A stretch of 64,000 nt of DNA from assembly GCA_002917075.1 (NCBI GenBank), contig NTMA01000013.1, positions 248,001 through 312,000 of the forward strand, written 5' to 3'. Shown here piece after piece: positions 24,448-35,339 of this stretch. The stretch is from Hawksworthiomyces lignivorus. Its lineage: Eukaryota; Ascomycota; Sordariomycetes; Ophiostomatales; Ophiostomataceae. The notes under the pieces are model-generated. The model was not told the origin of the DNA. It saw nothing but the letters and a program-made list of their open reading frames with translations, and searched no databases. Position 1 is the first letter of the stretch. Every line of letters starts with the position of its first letter. The position numbers and the translations under genes are program-made.

Positions 24448-24472
24448 CCCCCCCCCCCCCCCCCCCCCCCCC
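24448..24472. repeat. C25 homopolymer
   Basis: An uninterrupted run of 25 C on the plus strand, preceded by CCCCCCT, lies in a non-coding region. Runs this long are rare, tend to be unstable, and are a likely place for assembly error. Confidence 0.8.
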
Positions 24473-24535
24473 ACATATTCTTTAGAGAAATCAAAACAAA
24501 CTAGACAAACCAGGAAGGAAAGCGAGACTGGCAAG

Positions 24536-24643
24536 ATGCAGGGAATGGCATCAAAGAAAAAAGACGACTGGACGGGGTTCGGGCGACACACTTGCCCGTG
24601 CACTAAAGCAAACGGGCCTTGCCTAGAACTGAACTGTCCCTAA
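24536..24643 (+). CDS. Possible 35-aa Cys-rich peptide (speculative)
   Basis: ATG at 24536 opens a 35-codon frame with a basic start (SKKK) and a C-terminal Cys cluster of pattern C-P-C-x7-C-x4-C ending Cys-Pro. Four Cys in 17 residues is reminiscent of small metal-binding or secreted peptides, but there is no signal peptide and I recognise no family. It lies in an otherwise non-coding gap, so a chance ORF is the default explanation. Confidence 0.15.
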   Translation: MQGMASKKKDDWTGFGRHTCPCTKANGPCLELNCP

Positions 24644-27440
24644 TAGCAGAGCAAAGCAATAATAGCAACGTTTTCTTTATATTTGCAAAGTGCTAAAAGC
24701 GTATAATTAGAGTATTTGGGTAGAAGGACAGAAGACGAGCTGGCGCATTGCGTTCCTGTGTAAAACCATGTCTTCAGTAGTAACAGTAAACTGGGTAAAA
24801 ACATTAAAATTAAAACAAAACAAAAAGATCACGGAATCCCGCACACGCAGAGTCTGCACGTCTTCTCTTGTTACCACATCCTTCCCTGCGTTCTGGACCA
24901 AGTTACGTCAACACCTACATTACGTCTCTCTATCGCCTGGCGGCTTAACTGTTGTCCGTCTTTTTGTCTGCTCTGTTTGAAGAGGTAAAACGATACAAAG
25001 AGAACCATATATCTTGTCTTCGAAAGCACGCGAGCAAAAGAATACCAACTCCCACCCCTTACGACTACTTCTTACTCATATCTCGTATGTTTTGTCGGAC
25101 CCAACGCAGCTTGTATTACCCGACCGTGCACTGGGACTAGGATTTTACGATCTGCATCTGCCCGCGGATTGACGGGAGCTGCCAAGGTTCTGCATATTTG
25201 GGGAATTACTTGATCCTGCAAAAGAAACAAACCCGATGCCGTGCCTACGACATGTAAAATAGAAGGCAAATTGTGATAGCATGGTCTTAATAGAGGAAAT
25301 TGGGAGGGCCGTGTATTGTCTAGTTCGTACTCGGGAACACGGACAAGTTGGAAGCCCGACTGTGGAAAGGCAACGTCAGGAGAAATTTTGTATTTGCCAA
25401 CACCTAATTCGTCCCTCCTTTCGCTTGGAGAGATCCCCGCAACAAGGGTCTCCACAAGCTAGCATTACTTGCGGTCGCAAGCTACCCATGCTACCATATT
25501 TCTACGGAGTTTGCGAGCTTGTTAGGGCAATCCTCCTTACAGCTGATAATTGCTATTCTGTATGCTCACTAATTTAAGGCGTATTCCACTTCCCCCTCAG
25601 CATTTTGCTTTCCTGGGAGCAGCGTCTCTAGGGTTATAATTAGTGCTGGTTGACGAATTGTTGGCTTCTCTCTGTCATTTCTCGTGCGCTGCTTCTCTTC
25701 CCAGCTCATTTGCACAGAGCCCCAATCTAATTTGAACTATATGCGGCTCACCTAATTTCGGTTGGCTCACGTTCCGCACATGAACTGCTCAGAAGGAGAG
25801 TGCTTACGCACCCTCCAACTTCGCCAGTGAGTCGCATGCCGTCTTACTCGCAGGGCAAAAGATCGATGTTCCCACATAGCGTTCAATGCGCTTCTGTCTT
25901 ACGACCAGGCTACAACTTCGCCATATGCGCACTTTTTCCGAGCTGGCTCGCTCCCGTTTTTGTCTCAAACAAGACGCCAGCAACTATTCTCCTTATCTCA
26001 CGTACATGTGTGTATTTACATATATTGTGCCGCTGTTATATTCGCAAGTGCCACGGCAGAAAAGACCAACCCCGAAACCCGGTTCTGGCTGTATTGTGGG
26101 GGCCAAAGACTATATTGATAGGTTATAAAGTTGAAAAGTACAAAGTAAATTTACGACACCGACAGCAGCTGTCGCAACGGGGGAGGATTGCTTACTCCCT
26201 TAATGTTGCTACGTGAATTGTAGTTTCACTCTGCCATGGTCTGCGTCTTCATCTACGTCCCATTCACCTCCCAAAGCACGCAGGACTTCTCTACATCCCT
26301 TAATCGGAAAGGAATCCGACAGATGCACCTTAAACTCGTGCCCGTACGCAAAGATGAGACCAAACGAACAAAAAAAGAAAAAAAGAAAAAAAAAAAAAAC
26401 ACATCATAGGTGCGCACGAGAGCTGAGGGAAAGCACCCCACTAAGCAATCTCCTGTTGTCCTGTTTTTGCTTCGTTTTGTTATTACCGTCCCGCATAATG
26501 TAGCCGCTTTTGGACCAGCTTTCGCCCCGCCTCCCAAAGCCTGCCCAGATTTCAGCTGTTACATAATCACTCGGTTACACTAAACGTACCGAGGAGATGG
26601 AGCAGCGGCGTGAGAAAGAGTCCAGAAAGGGAAATACGCCGGAAGATTGCACTGCAGGCGTTATCGCAGATAATCTATCAATGACGGCTAAGCAATGTGA
26701 GCTACATACAGTATGTATAAGTACTCTGTAAAAGCAAGCTTTTTCAGAAATGCAATTTTCTTGCCAACTTTGGCTCTCTGTAGCCTTTTGAGTTTTTGTT
26801 GGTCCTCTTCGTCCCACGACAGCTCTGCATCATAAGGGGATGTCTAGGCACAATCCTGTTCAGCCTGAAAGAGGGCAAACACCATTCTCTAGGCCAGGCA
26901 GCAGCCAAAACGCCAAGGAGAAGTCAAAACACTAAACCAAGACGGTTTTTGCCACGTTGAACGGTGCGGGCTGGCCTGCTTTCCCCCGGTCAGCAGCCTC
27001 GTCAGGACACGATCGGCTGCCTTCACCGTAGCTTCTGCTAAATACTTTCTCGGGCACCTTTTTCGCACATTCGCCCTCTGAATCTGACTAGAAGCCCTTT
27101 TGTTGCCTCCCGGCTCCTTCAAGGACTGCACCAAATACTTTTGGCACTGTGCTTTTTTTTTTCCCCATGTAATACCATAACGAATGATAAGCCTCCTCTA
27201 ATTAAGCCAGGCTGGCCTCTTACTGGTGTTCGCCTCTTATTGGCCGATTCTTCTACAATTGCAGCTGTCCCAGCTCGCGATCTCGTGCTGCTTGGACAAA
27301 GAGGACGAGTGTTCAGATATCGTAACAATTGCATGCCAAAACGGCACTTTCTATTTACAAAATTTAAGATTGGGAGCAAGGGAGTAAAGGAGACGGCGAT
27401 TACACTAAAGACTAGCAATTCGTTACTTCTATTTTTGCCC

Positions 27441-28479
27441 ATGCGCCTTCAGACTCAGATCTCCCTGGCCGCGGGCTTGGCTGGTCTCGCCCTGCTGCCG
27501 GGGCCGGCAGCCGCGGCGTCCAAACCCAAAAATGCCATTCTCTTGTCTGATGTAGGTGTCAATTACTGCTTTCTTTTCGGCCTTTCCCCAGATATGGGGG
27601 TTCTATACCCACAAGCTTGGCTGACACGTGCATTCCCCCGCCCTTCAGGTCCAGTCTCTCACCCTCCGCGCTGGCAAGATGACCACGCACCGGCGCGTGG
27701 CCGCGGTGCCCCAGCTCAGTTGTTCTGCTAACCCGCAGTCCATCTGTGACCTGTACTCTGTGGACGTCATGCGCTGCACCAACCAGGGCGCCGGCTACGA
27801 CGACCAGGACATCCAGTGGTCGTGCGTGGCCAGCCTACCGCCGGAGCTCAAGCTGGGCAGCACCGAGGTCGTCTGCGAGGGTTACAGCTCCGCCGATGAC
27901 CCCTACGTGCTCAAGGGTAGCTGCGCTGTCGAGTACCGCCTGCTGCTCACCGACTTCGGCGAGCAGCGCTACCCCGAACTTGCTAACCCGCCGTCAGCCT
28001 GGGAGCGCTGGTCGCCGTATCTGTTCTGGGCCATCTTCTGGGCGGTGGTTGTGTGGCTCTTGTGGGGCCTATTCCGGGGGGCCGCAGAGGGCGGAGCGGC
28101 AGGCAACAGGCGTGGAGGGGGAGGATTCTGGGGCGGTGGCGGCGGCGGACCGGGCTTTGATCCATGGAACGACCCACCACCGCCGTACCCGGGACAAAAG
28201 CCACCGTCCCCACAGCAAACAGGCGAAGCATGGCGGCCCGGTTTCTGGAGTGGTTTGGCGGGTGGAGCCGCCGCCGGATACTACGCTGGCAGTCGAAATA
28301 ACAACAATGGACGCTACTACAATGACGGCTTTGGCGGCGACCGCCGGTACTATGGGAGCGGTGGTGGCTGGGGCGGAGGCGGAGGGGGCCCATCAAGACG
28401 ATCGGGCTCGCCATCCACGAGGCCGGTATCGTCAGCACGTCGTGAGACTACCGGATTTGGGTCAACGCGACGACGTTGA
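27441..28479 (+). CDS. SARAF/TMEM66-like store-operated calcium entry regulator
   Basis: Exons 27441-27551 and 27649-28479 give 313 aa; the 97-nt intron has a CTGAC branch. A signal peptide ends near residue 26. The luminal part has six Cys (62, 70, 80, 96, 113 and 129) in the family pattern, including QWSC and GSCAVEY. One TM helix at about 158-180 (WSPYLFWAIFWAVVVWLLWG) is followed by a cytosolic tail that is Gly/Pro-rich and ends basic with Arg/Ser. This matches the SARAF family (DUF1183), an ER membrane protein that in animals slows STIM/Orai calcium entry. Fungi are understood to lack STIM and Orai, so the fungal role is not established. The family assignment rests on the Cys and TM layout. 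Confidence 0.85.
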
Positions 28480-29209
28480 TAGGAACGTTAGGGGCATTTT
28501 GAGTGTAGCACACGACAGATCATTCTCAAGTCACTAAAGTTAATCAAAAAGCCAATCGCAACATCGTTCGTATTTCGCCGCCTCCTGGCCCCTCTTTAGG
28601 GGTTGCTGAAAGCCTTTTATCGTTCCTTTTGGTATAAAAATACATACAAGAAGCATAGGAAAGAGAAGATAGAAGAGAAAGAGGCGGTGAAAGAGGGCAA
28701 TGATGAGTATGACCAAACGAAATAAAAAGAAAACCAAGGCTGGAGCCTGAGTGACACAAAAAGAAACAGATATAGACATTGCCTCCCCGGCTCCCACCGC
28801 CTAACTTCCAAGAGAAAAAAAGAGTAATATCGTACCGTACAGAACCTGGACTCTGAGAATCCAAAAATGAAGATGGTGAGGAATACAAGAGGAAAAGCAG
28901 AATATAGAAGGTGGGCATCGACAAAGGAAATAAAGGTAGAGCAGTAAGAAAAATGCTCCATGGACCAAGTCTGATCGAGACGTTCTAGAATAAAAACATC
29001 TCAAAAAGAACAAAACTCTCACAGATAGAACTCCCCTATTCCATGATACACCAAACCGAACTATCCAACTCCAAACGACATGGCAAGCCAATAAACAGTC
29101 CCATCCAACGAAATATGTGTCTAGCAGGCTTGTAGAATCTTTATTTTTTATTTTTATTTTTATTTGATAGGGCACCTCCGATGTTGTCTTCCGGTACCAC
29201 TTATTTCAT
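28480..29209. other. Intergenic between convergent SARAF-like and BRE1 genes
   Basis: This is shared 3' flank. It is AT-rich at 29140-29166 near the BRE1 stop. I find no supported feature. Confidence 0.6.
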
Positions 29210-31839
29210 CTATAAGTGGGCCGTCATGACATCCATCTTATCGAATGCCTTATTGCACGTCGGGCATTTGCGCATCCGGTTACTTAGTCGTGCATCGATA
29301 CAAGACTGACAAAAGACATGACCGCATGTCTTGATAATGGCGTTCTTGAAGTCATTGCGGCATACTGAGCATAGTGCGAATTTCTGTATCATTTGTTAGC
29401 ATTGCATCAGAATGATATAAAATAATTTAGGGGTGTACGCACTCTGAGCATCTCTTCTTCTTCTGAGGAATTGGCGAGACACTTCGTCTTCCAGCTGTCT
29501 CGGTCCTTCTGCAGGTGGTTGATTCGGACCTTGAGCTTTTCGCACTCTGTTTCTTGTGCTGCCGCGTGTTCGCGCATGGCTGCGTTTGCCGCGTCTTTGG
29601 CCTTTACTAGGTTAGTCAGCTCAGCAATCTGCGCCTTGCTGGACTCAAACCGCCGCGACACGTCAGCATTTGTGGTTTTGAGCTTTTGGCTCTCATCCAC
29701 CGCTGCTGTGTTTGCCTGCCGGAAGTCTGCCAGCTGTTTCTCTAAGTTACTGAGGAGCGAGCGGCTCTGTGCCTCGACTTCTTTCAGAGACGCAATGATT
29801 TCGGAGCTTTTGCCGTTCTGGTGCCGTAGTGCCCGGATCTCTGCGTTTCGAATATCCATGTCCTTGCGTGCTGCAAAGTACTTCTGGTCTGCCTTCGCCT
29901 TCTCGAGCGTCAGCATGGTTACCCTTTCTTCCAGCGCCGTGAAGTCCATGACTTTCTTCTGTGCGAGGCCAATCGCCCGCTTATATGCCTTTTCGACGGA
30001 AGGCATCTCGTTTTGGATCAAGGTAAAGTCTCTCTCCAATTTGATGAACCGCTCCCGGAGCTCTTCTGGCGACAGCGCCTCCAGATCCTCTTTGGGTGTC
30101 GTCTTAGTCTCCGAGCCTTCGCTGGGCCGCAATCTTTCGAGCTCGCTTTCCAGTGCTGCTATCCGGTCTTCCTTGGCGCTTACCAGCTCCTTTAGCTGCT
30201 CGAATGCCGTCCGCTCCTGGTCCTGGCTCGCCTTGCGGATCTGTACGTCGGCAATCAGCTCGTCTCTTGCCGACCGAATACGCGTGAGATCTTGTTCCTT
30301 TGCCTGGATTTGGTCCTCGAGATCGCCCATGACTGCCCGCGCCTCGGCTTCCAACTTTGCGCCAAACGACGACCGCTCCGCTTGCAACTTTTCTATCTCA
30401 TCGCGCAGCTGTTTGTTGGCAGCTTCCAGGTGGTTGACCCGCTTGATCATGTCCTCGTTTTGGCTCTTGAACTGTTTGAATAGGTCTGTTCTTGCGTAGT
30501 CCTCTTCTGTGACAGTATCTCTCTTTGCTCGGAATGCGCTGTTCTCGTCTTGTAGGGTCTTGATTTCAGCAAACATCTTGTCGAGCTGCTCCTTCTGTTT
30601 CTTGATGGCGGCTAGTGATTCGTCGTATTTTCCTTGTAAAGCTTCCAGGCTCGCGGAATTCGCCTCTGTGTGTTCGGCTCCGTTTTCTACTGGGGGTCGT
30701 GGAGTGACATGAGCTAGGGCCTTCTCTTCCATTTTCTGGACTTGCGCACTCCGCATCCGGTCCAAGCGCTTCTCGGCCTTGATATATCGCAGTGTCGCAA
30801 TATCCAGTTGTTGTGAGATATCTTCCTTATCGGCTTCTAGGCGGTCTAACTTGACAGTATACTCCTTTTGTGCTGCTAACAGTGTCTTTATTTGCGATTC
30901 CAACTGAGCTGCTTCAGGCTTCACTGTGTCACGAAGCCCTGCTAACCGGTTGAGCGCAGTCTCTAACCTTGTCTTTACTGCCTTTGTCTTCTCGCCAAAG
31001 TGTTTCTGGAAATCTCGGCTGTCTTTAAAACTCAGCGCAGATGGATAGGGAAATTCTGGGGAACAAAGACAGTTAGAAAAGATTCATCATATGGTGTTGT
31101 GAATACTGATATTTCCAAACCGAGAAGCACGCATAATCATACCTTTCGAATCGGGTTTACTGGATACTACTCCTTCGCAGAGGAGCTCAATCTCCTGCAG
31201 GAGCTGAAGCACCCAAGCGTCTGCAATCCTTATGTGGTCATCGTGATATGTTGAACGCTTTTGTATTTCCTCAATGCGCGATTCTAGTGTGGCCTTCTCT
31301 CTCTTGTACTCGTTCATCTGACGAATGAGGGCATCTTTCTGAAAGTCCTAGATAGAGCCAAGGTCGTTAGCAGTCGTTCGAAACGAGCGGCTCTAGGGGA
31401 TCAAATCGGGGGCGCGGGGAACGAGAGAAGGGAGTCTTGAAGAGTGGAGTGCTGATAGGGGGGGCGAGTGAAGCGAAAGCCTGCCTACAAACTAGGCGAG
31501 GACGACGGTGGCGATGACGTTGGCAGTGACGGGAACGATGATGATAGTATGTGGCAGGGGGGTACAATAAACGGAGACTGGACGTCCTCCAACGGGGGGG
31601 GGGGGAACGCGTTATGAAGCCAGAATCCATGACCGCCAGGCCAAAGAGTGTGGATGAAGTCGCTGTGAGAGGGAGGAATTCCGTGTCGTGTGACGCCTTA
31701 CCTCGAGCCATGCTTCGTCTTTGTAGTCTCCGCTGGTGTCTTCTTTTGCTTTGCTGCCGCCGCCATTCATGGCTTGTCGCTTGCTCGGGGGGGCATATTC
31801 ATCTGTATCGGCGATGGCCGGCCTCTTCCTATCCTCCAT
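29210..31839 (-). CDS. BRE1: BRE1 E3 ubiquitin ligase for histone H2B
   Basis: Exons 31839-31702, 31347-31143, 31055-29443 and 29383-29210 give 709 aa; introns are 354, 87 and 59 nt with CTAAC-type branches. The N-terminus MEDRKRPA...PPSKRQA is typical of fungal Bre1. Residues from about 50 to 645 form long coiled coils. The C-terminal C3HC4 RING has ligands Cys657, Cys660, Cys672, His674, Cys677, Cys680, Cys692 and Cys695. With Rad6, Bre1 monoubiquitinates H2B, which promotes H3K4 and H3K79 methylation. The protein should be a nuclear dimer. Intron 1 is over twice as long as any other coding intron here and contains a C12 run on the sense strand. The gene is divergent from BDP1 with 1.1 kb between starts. 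Confidence 0.95.
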
Positions 31840-32924
31840 CTTGACGACGGCGGATGGACGAGTCGGCACAACGGAGGGTGAGGTAGCAATAGGCATGAGA
31901 AGGGGAGGAAGTGTGTTGAGAATGATTGGCGAAACCGATGAGAGAAAAGGGCGACTGAAAAGGGAGATAGAGTAGAAAGCCAAGAGGGGAATCCAGAGTA
32001 CGTAGGAAAGATGGATTAGATGATGGTAGTTGAGGCGGAAAAGGGGCGGAAGAGAGGAGAGGTACGAGAAACGGCGGAGCGAAGAAGATTAGGGGAGATG
32101 GCAAAAGAGTAGGAAACCGAGAGACCGAATGTCAATGGAAGAAAGAGAAGACGTAGGGGGGATACAAAAAACAAAAGAAAGGAAATAGCCCCGGCGCAAT
32201 CAACCAGGAGGCTGATTTGTCACAAACATAGGAAAAGAGACGTATGAGATATGGTCGAAAAGGGCGAGAAGTGAGATGTTGGCACTGAGGCGAAAAGTTT
32301 TTGGGGATTTGATGATGGGGAGGGGAGGAGAAGGGGAAAGATTGAAAATTTGGCGAATACAGAGAGACACCCAAAGAAGAGAAGGAGGAGAGAAAGATGT
32401 GAGAGAGAGGGAAGGCCAGGAGAAGGGAAGGGAAAAGTGGATCCATCGGCACTTGATTGGCTGGTCTTGCCACTCTGGACACTAGCCTTCAGAAGATGGC
32501 GAACGCGTCTATGTACATACAGAGAAAGTGCTAAGATATGCCTCTATACGTGTTTGCTTACGAGAGTTTCGCACAGCTTATCGTAAGTGGGGGATCGAAC
32601 TTTGTATGGGGATTTTTATTTTTTATTTTCTGGTTTATTTTTACTTACATATTTTCCCTCGTCTTTTTCTCTTCTGTTTGGCCAGCTCTTTCGTCGTTTG
32701 GCTTGTTCATCACCATTCCTATAACTTGCACATAGCGACCGAATTACACGGACCTATCTGCTCTCTGTGTATTATATGGCCTCTACTCGAGCCCAGCATG
32801 ACACTCGCCAAAGAGATCATCTCGGATTCGACTTAGCCATTGCCAATTCAAGCCTCCAGCAGGACCATTCTCGAAGCGAAAGTACATACTATCGATATAG
32901 AAAGGCGCCGTCCATTCGACCACG
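31840..32924. other. Divergent promoter region of BRE1 and BDP1
   Basis: This 1.1-kb region lies between two start codons. It is purine-rich on the plus strand next to BRE1 (31850-32450), consistent with a CT-rich BRE1 leader, and AT-rich at 32600-32700. No coding region is supported. Confidence 0.6.
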
Positions 32925-35339
32925 ATGAGTTCAATGTTCAAGAAGAAAAGCGGCTTGGCCTTCAAGCCCAAGGCGCCTCCGCGCCGGCCAGCGGGCACAG
33001 TCGCTACATCCCAGAGACTAGGAGACCGTCTCTCCAAGACCCCGGCTCCCTCGCTAGCCGATAACATCTCTTCACATCCAGCTGCGGCTTCAGCTACGGC
33101 AGCAGCTACAACAACAGATGTACCGGTACAAACTCAGAAAGTGCCCCCCACGCCGCCGCCGACAGCACATGCAGAGAAAGAAGCAGCTCCGCAGCCAGTT
33201 TCAACCCGGACGAGGCGATCAAGCCACTTGATTCAGAAAGACACGGCAGCAACTACGTCTGATATAGTAGCAAGTACAGAATCGGGCACGACAGAACCAG
33301 CAGCCGCTACGCAGGACGCTCCTGCCGTTTCCATCCCGACTCCCTCCCCCACTCAGACACAAAGACGGGCGAGCAGATCTGCCACAGCTGCCACAGCTGC
33401 TGCGGCTGCGGCTGCTGCTGATGCCGCTGCTTCGGCCGCTGCAGCCGCGGAGAAGCAGTCAGAGAAACAGCAAACTACAGAGACAACAACAACAGCTGCC
33501 CCTCTCGTCGACGATGATGCTACGAGGAGCCGTATCGCGATCAGCAGCCTGCTCCAGGCTGAAGGGGGGGCTGCTGTTGCCGCCGCTGAAGTCGCTGAAG
33601 CCGTTGAAGTCGCTGTGTCCCCCGTCCGGAGAACACGAGCAGGCGCTACGACGCGCAGCCGGCTAGCAGAGGCCGCCGAAGAAGCGAGCACTCTGTCCTT
33701 GCCGCCTACCGGCCAAGCTGCTGCCGCCGCCGCCACATCAGCAGCAGCACCTATAGATGTCTCCCCTCTTCTTAACGGTAGTCACAATGCTGGTGCAGGT
33801 GCCGGTCCTGCCGTTGCTTCCTTGTCTGCCCAGAAGCCTGCTGCAAAGACCACAGCGAGAGGACGGCGAGGCCAGCCAAGAGCTGCCACTGGCGCCGCTG
33901 CCGCTATTGATCCGGAGATTCTTGCGACGATCGAGCCCGCGGTGACAGCAGAAAACCAGCAAGACGCATCTGCTGAGCCAGCCGCGCCCAAGAAGCGAAA
34001 ATACACCCGACGCAAGCCCGCTGGCGAAGCTGCGGCGCCTACGGCTGCGGCGGCTGCAAACGGGAAAGTGCGGCCGCGCGTCAACCGGAAACGCTCGGGA
34101 ACGGCAACAGCGACAGACGGCGAGGGAGCCACCTCTGATGCAGCATCCGGAACGAGCAAGCGTGCGCGCCGTGAGCGGCGCTCGATGACGCCCGAGGACG
34201 CCGAGACGCGCACCGTAGATCACCGGGAGCTGAAGATGGAAGACCTGACCAAGGATCTGCGGATCGGCAAGAAGTTCAGCCGCCATGACGAGCTCAAAGA
34301 TCGGCTGCGGGAGAAGCGGAAGCGGGACCGGCAGGAGCGGCGCGAGCGGCTGCTAGCCAAGCAGCAGGGGGGGCCGAACGGGATCGCGGCAACAGCGGCC
34401 AGCAGCCGTGATGGTTCTGTGCTAGACAGCGACGGCGGAGGCGCCGAGGCAAGCGCTGGCGCCAGCGCATCTGCATCCGCCACGATCAAGGCGTCGTCGT
34501 CATCATTCGCATCCGGCGGCGCTGTCACGGGTCCCCAGTTTGAGATCATCGATGGTGCCATTGTCGTCAACCAGGCCTCGCTCGTGCACGACCGCCACGC
34601 CGCCGCCGCCGCCGAGCAGGGCGAGCTCGAGGAAGTTGAGGAGAACGACTTCACGCGCCAGACCACGTCCAATACGTACCTGAAGCCCGGCAAGCTGCGC
34701 GGGCCCAACGCCTGGACCGAGGCCGAGACCGAGCTCTTCTACCGCGCGCTGAGCATGTTTGGCACCAGCTTCGACCTCATCTGCCGCTGGTTCCCGGGCA
34801 AGTCGCGCCGCCACATCAAGATGAAATTCAACCGCGAGGACAAGCTGCGCCCGCAGCGCATCACGCAGGCGCTGGTCGGCCAGAATAAGGTCGCCATCGA
34901 CGTCGACGAGTACGTCGCCCGCACGGGGCGCGGGGCGCCGCTGCTGGCCACGGAGGTGATCGATGCCGAGCACGCACAACGCGAGGCCGAGCACGAGGCC
35001 GAGCAGCAGCGCATCAGGGACGAGCAGGCAGAGGCGCTTCGGAAGAAGCGAGAAGCCCTGTTTGGGCCATCTGCGTCGGCAGAGGGTCCTAGCGGGGCCG
35101 CTGCCGCTGCAGGAAGCGGCTCTCTTGGCACCGCCGCAAGCAGAGGCGGGCAGGCGTCGAACGGTACCACAGGGGCCGATGGCGAAGAGATGGAAGAGAT
35201 CGACGAGACAGACTTTGTGGGGAAGGGATCTCGCAAGGCAGGCGGCCGAGGTGGTCGCGGCGGCCGCAGCGGAGGTCGGTATGGAGGACGCTCTGGCCCA
35301 GGAGGGTCGCGAGCAGTGGCCGGCGGGTTTGGAGCATAA
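32925..35339 (+). CDS. BDP1: TFIIIB B'' subunit BDP1 (RNA polymerase III initiation)
   Basis: An intronless 804-aa protein. The N-terminus, MSSMFKKKSGLAFKPKAPPR, matches the basic start of fungal BDP1. Residues from about 60 to 430 are Ala/Thr/Glu-rich low complexity with several basic patches. The diagnostic SANT/Myb-like domain is at about 590-650 and includes AWTEAETELFYRALSMFGT and the conserved WFPGKSRRHIKMKFNRE. A charged helix follows, and the tail is Gly/Arg-rich (RGG-like repeats). BDP1 joins TBP and BRF1 at tRNA, 5S and U6 promoters and aids promoter opening. The poly-Ala and RGG additions are longer than in yeast Bdp1 (about 590 aa), mostly from disordered sequence. Confidence 0.93.
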   Translation: MSSMFKKKSGLAFKPKAPPRRPAGTVATSQRLGDRLSKTPAPSLADNISSHPAAASATAAATTTDVPVQTQKVPPTPPPTAHAEKEAAPQPVSTRTRRSSHLIQKDTAATTSDIVASTESGTTEPAAATQDAPAVSIPTPSPTQTQRRASRSATAATAAAAAAAADAAASAAAAAEKQSEKQQTTETTTTAAPLVDDDATRSRIAISSLLQAEGGAAVAAAEVAEAVEVAVSPVRRTRAGATTRSRLAEAAEEASTLSLPPTGQAAAAAATSAAAPIDVSPLLNGSHNAGAGAGPAVASLSAQKPAAKTTARGRRGQPRAATGAAAAIDPEILATIEPAVTAENQQDASAEPAAPKKRKYTRRKPAGEAAAPTAAAAANGKVRPRVNRKRSGTATATDGEGATSDAASGTSKRARRERRSMTPEDAETRTVDHRELKMEDLTKDLRIGKKFSRHDELKDRLREKRKRDRQERRERLLAKQQGGPNGIAATAASSRDGSVLDSDGGGAEASAGASASASATIKASSSSFASGGAVTGPQFEIIDGAIVVNQASLVHDRHAAAAAEQGELEEVEENDFTRQTTSNTYLKPGKLRGPNAWTEAETELFYRALSMFGTSFDLICRWFPGKSRRHIKMKFNREDKLRPQRITQALVGQNKVAIDVDEYVARTGRGAPLLATEVIDAEHAQREAEHEAEQQRIRDEQAEALRKKREALFGPSASAEGPSGAAAAAGSGSLGTAASRGGQASNGTTGADGEEMEEIDETDFVGKGSRKAGGRGGRGGRSGGRYGGRSGPGGSRAVAGGFGA

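Larger units (their letters stand above)
23473..27440. other. 4-kb gap between divergent ABC transporter and SARAF-like genes
   Basis: No clear gene is seen. The stretch contains A26 (24044-24069) followed by two G7 tracts (24085-24101), a C25 run (24448-24472), and a short Cys-rich ORF at 24536-24643 that is described separately. The rest is mixed-composition promoter and leader sequence. Confidence 0.5.

Noticed and set aside
17006..28479. Secondary-metabolite cluster around the ABC exporter
   Set aside because: No PKS, NRPS, terpene synthase, P450 or tailoring enzyme lies on either side; neighbours are an AT-hook protein and a SARAF-like gene.
33353..34286. Minus-strand frames across BDP1
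   Set aside because: They are antisense shadows of Ala-rich GCN codons; the products are Ala/Ser/Arg low complexity.
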